Made by a program: the position numbers and the translations under genes. Positions 61,547 to 64,000 of a DNA stretch of 64,000 nucleotides are shown here, piece after piece. Origin of the DNA: G965204755 sp965243415 (lineage in GTDB: Bacteria > Acidobacteriota > Vicinamibacteria > Marinacidobacterales > Marinacidobacteraceae); contig OZ251549.1 in the NCBI GenBank assembly GCA_965243415.1, forward strand, positions 1,116,001-1,180,000. The letters are read 5' to 3'. The notes under the pieces are model-generated. The model worked only from the letters and a program-made list of their open reading frames with translations, was not told the DNA's origin and ran no database searches. Each line of letters begins with the position of its first letter. Positions within the stretch are counted from its first letter, which is position 1.

Positions 61547-61705
61547 CGACTCGGCTCCGCCGGCGGCCCTCCGGCGCCCTTCGACCCCGGTGGCGGCTCG
61601 GGACGGGTTCGGCGGCGGGCGGGTATCCTCTCCCGTTGATGGACCAGCCGAGGGGCCCGGGCGCCTCCACCGCGCCGCCCGCGCGCTGACGGCGGGTCAG
61701 CGGTC

Positions 61706-64000
61706 ATGCCGAAGAAGAAGCGAGAGATCGAGAACTACGCGCACACCGACAAGGAGCGGGTGAACAATCCGCCGGTCGGCCTGGTCACCGAGGGCACCGA
61801 CCCGGACGCCGGGAAGACGACTTACGCCCACGATCCCCACCTCGACCCGCACCTCTCCTGGGCCGGGAAGCAGGAACACACCGCCTTCGAGGTGCCGACG
61901 GTCTCGCTCCATGTCCACGAGCGGATCGACCCGCGTTCCATCGTGGAGGCGGCCCGGAAGCGCAACGGCGCGCCGGCGGCCCCGTCGCTCTTCTCGGCTC
62001 CCGGGGAGAACCCGCCGCTGCGGGAGGCCATAGATTTCTACCGGCACCGGCACAACTGGACGAACCGCCTGATCGCCGGGGACAGCCTGCTGGTGATGAA
62101 CAGCCTGCTGGAGAAGGAAGGGATGGGCGGCAAGGTGCAGATGGTGTATCTCGATCCGCCCTACGGGATCCGTTACGGCTCCAATTTCCAGCCGTTCGTG
62201 AACCAGAAGGAGGCGACCGACGGCAGGGACGCGGATCTGACGCAGGAGCCGGAGACCATCCGCGCCTTTCGGGACACCTGGGAACTCCACATCCACTCGT
62301 ACCTGACCTACCTGCGGGATCGCCTGTTGCTGGCGAAGGACCTGTTGACCGGGAGCGGCAGTTGTTTCGTGCAGATCGGCAAGGAGAATCTGCTCCGCGT
62401 CGGCCTGGTGATGGACGAGATCTTCGGCGCGGAGAACCGGATCGCGACGATCTCCTACGCGACGACCGGAAGCAGTTCCTCGAACACCCTGCCGGAAGTC
62501 GCCGACTACCTGCTCTGGTACGCGAAGGATCGGCAACGCGTCAAGTACCGGCAGTTGTACGAACCGCTGACGAGAGCGGAGATCATCGAGTCGTTCAGTT
62601 GGCATGTCATGGTCGAACTGCCGGACGGCAGCGTCCGAAAACTGACCGACGAAGAACGCTTCGACCCGGACGCAACGCTCCCGGAGGGCGCTCGCATCTA
62701 TCGGCGGATGCCGCTCGATTCGCAGGGCATATCCGAAACCGGGCGTTCCGATCCCTATGAATGGAATGGACGCGTCTTCCGGTGTGGTGCAAATCGCCAA
62801 TGGGCGGTGTCCAAAGAAGGGCTGGACCACCTCGCCGCCCTGGGAAGGCTGGAAGCATCGGGAAAACAGTCGTCCTTGATGTGGAAGAAGTACGAGGCGG
62901 AGGTCCCGGGCCGCCAGATCAACAATGTATGGGCAGCGCCGATGTCCCCGAAGGACAAGCGCTATGTCGTTCAGACCGACACGAAGGCCATCCAGCGCTG
63001 CCTCCTGATGACGACCGATCCGGGAGACTTGATCTTCGATCCGACCTGCGGTTCGGGCACCTCCGCTCGGGTTGCCGAGCAGTGGGGACGGCGATGGGTT
63101 ACCTGCGACACTTCCCGAGTCGCGGTCGCCATCGCGCGGCAACGGCTCATGACGGCGAACTACGACTACTATCGGTTGGCGTATCCGGACGAGGGAGTCG
63201 GGTCCGGGTTCTGCTATCGGAGCGTCGGGAAAGTCTCGCCGAGGATCCTGGGCTACGGAGAGACGCCGGAACAGGTCGCGATCTACGACCGGCCCGAAGT
63301 CGATCGCTCCCGGACCCGCGTGACGGGCCCGTTCACCGTGGAGGCGGTGCCGGCGCCCATGGTGAAGGCCATCGACGAGATCGATCGGCCGGCGCCCGCC
63401 GCGCCCGCGGACCGATCGGTGGCGAGGTCGGGCGAGACCCTGCGGCAGCGCGACTGGCGGGAGGAACTGCTGCGGACCGGCATTCGCGGGAAGGCCGGCC
63501 AGCGCATTTCCTTCGCCCGCCTGCAGGCCCTCCCGGGGGCCAAGTGGCTCCACGCCGAGGGAGAGACCGACCCCGACCACGCCGGCGCCTGGAGCGTCCG
63601 GGAGCCGGGAACCGCCTGGACCGTGGAGCGGGTGGTGGTCGCCTTCGGGCCGGACCACGCGCCGCTGGAGCAGCGGCAGGTCGAACTCGCCCTCGACGAA
63701 GCGCGGACGCTCGTTCCCCGACCCAAGATCGTCGTCTTCGCCGCCTTCCAGTTCGACCCGGAGGCGGCGAAGGACATAGACGAGACGAACTGGCCGGGGG
63801 TCATGCTCTTGAAGGCGCAGATGAACGCGGACCTCCTGACCGAGGACCTCAAGCGGAAGCGGGTCAGCAACGAGAGTTTCTGGCTGATCGGCCAGCCGGA
63901 GGTCGAGTTGAAGAAGATCGCGGAGGGGGAGGACGCCGGGAAGTGCCGGGTCGTCGTCAAGGGATTCGACTACTACAACACCAAGACCGGCGGCCTGGAG
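61706..64000 (+). CDS. type III-like (Mod/COG2189) adenine-specific DNA methyltransferase, N-terminal part
   Basis: At least 765 codons, open to the window end, so the C-terminus is missing. The start is basic (MPKKKREIENYAHTDKERV), then LIAGDSLLVMNSLL and motif IV VYLDPPYGIRYGS (Asp at about residue 150), followed later by LIFDPTCGSGTSARVA at about 445 as motif I. Motif IV before I is the beta-class order of type III Mod subunits (N6-adenine). The long region between them would hold the target-recognition domain, and a C-terminal extension continues. A Res helicase would be expected downstream, outside the window. ATG 61706 has no SD. In the intergenic region a TATCCT and a 16-codon ORF (61639-61689) precede it. 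Confidence 0.88.
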   Translation, partial: MPKKKREIENYAHTDKERVNNPPVGLVTEGTDPDAGKTTYAHDPHLDPHLSWAGKQEHTAFEVPTVSLHVHERIDPRSIVEAARKRNGAPAAPSLFSAPGENPPLREAIDFYRHRHNWTNRLIAGDSLLVMNSLLEKEGMGGKVQMVYLDPPYGIRYGSNFQPFVNQKEATDGRDADLTQEPETIRAFRDTWELHIHSYLTYLRDRLLLAKDLLTGSGSCFVQIGKENLLRVGLVMDEIFGAENRIATISYATTGSSSSNTLPEVADYLLWYAKDRQRVKYRQLYEPLTRAEIIESFSWHVMVELPDGSVRKLTDEERFDPDATLPEGARIYRRMPLDSQGISETGRSDPYEWNGRVFRCGANRQWAVSKEGLDHLAALGRLEASGKQSSLMWKKYEAEVPGRQINNVWAAPMSPKDKRYVVQTDTKAIQRCLLMTTDPGDLIFDPTCGSGTSARVAEQWGRRWVTCDTSRVAVAIARQRLMTANYDYYRLAYPDEGVGSGFCYRSVGKVSPRILGYGETPEQVAIYDRPEVDRSRTRVTGPFTVEAVPAPMVKAIDEIDRPAPAAPADRSVARSGETLRQRDWREELLRTGIRGKAGQRISFARLQALPGAKWLHAEGETDPDHAGAWSVREPGTAWTVERVVVAFGPDHAPLEQRQVELALDEARTLVPRPKIVVFAAFQFDPEAAKDIDETNWPGVMLLKAQMNADLLTEDLKRKRVSNESFWLIGQPEVELKKIAEGEDAGKCRVVVKGFDYYNTKTGGLE

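Noticed and set aside
61639..61689. regulatory leader peptide upstream of the methyltransferase
   Set aside because: The 16-codon ORF follows a TATCCT, but its composition is typical of random GC-rich sequence and no attenuator structure is seen.

Overview
The window is very GC-rich chromosomal DNA from a Gram-negative (diderm) bacterium. It encodes TonB-dependent receptors, a BamA-type outer-membrane barrel, lipoproteins and type II secretion genes. The mix of secreted amidohydrolases, a D-aminoacylase, M28 and S9 peptidases, pseudopilins, Fic proteins and ankyrin proteins suggests an Acidobacteriota or Gemmatimonadota-like lineage. That placement is inference; no rRNA or other taxonomic marker is present. 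Several short gene starts carry a TANNNT hexamer just before the start codon.

Layout. 0-4.3 kb: end of a 2-oxoglutarate oxygenase gene, an ABC exporter pair and an amidohydrolase-CIA30 fusion, all on +. 5-6.6 kb (-): a HipA-like kinase with a HIRAN-like partner. 6.6-16.5 kb (-): a D-aminoacylase and two copies of a small His/Cys protein plus a His/Glu-rich TonB receptor (probably zinc uptake), with chimeric pseudogene debris at the duplication joint, then a cupin with two extra copies of its 3' end. 16.5-21.4 kb (+): a multicopper oxidase, a DUF418-like membrane protein and a MuF-type protein with a probable nuclease toxin tail. 21.4-25.9 kb: tandem copies of a MuF-type gene tail and its structured 3' flank, interrupted by two head-to-tail IS630 copies. 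26-33.5 kb: a BNR-like secreted protein, an amidohydrolase, an AAA ATPase and a DUF1156 DNA methylase. 33.8-35.7 kb: two unrecognised genes. 35.9-39.8 kb: a SNF2-helicase N-terminal fragment that runs into a roughly 3-kb minisatellite, followed by two other short-repeat families. 39.9-42.8 kb (-): three pseudopilins and GspF. 43-46 kb: smpB and two ankyrin genes separated by copies of a gene tail. 46.2-51.9 kb (+): a kinase-like/BamA barrel fusion, DUF4956, an SdiA-regulated-like propeller and a metallophosphoesterase. 52-54 kb (-): a membrane protein and an M28 peptidase. 54.1-59.2 kb (+): five tandem Fic genes, one broken. 59.3-64 kb (+): an S9 peptidase and the start of a type III-like adenine methyltransferase.

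The recurring signal is tandem duplication of gene 3' ends with their flanks. It is seen at six or more unrelated loci: the CIA30 tail, the cupin tail, the MuF tail, the BNR tail, the ankyrin tail and the Fic genes. Most copies have decayed. The most interesting items are the minisatellite embedded in a helicase gene, the MuF-toxin tail array with a covarying hairpin, the Fic expansion with start-proximal promoters, and the kinase-barrel operon.
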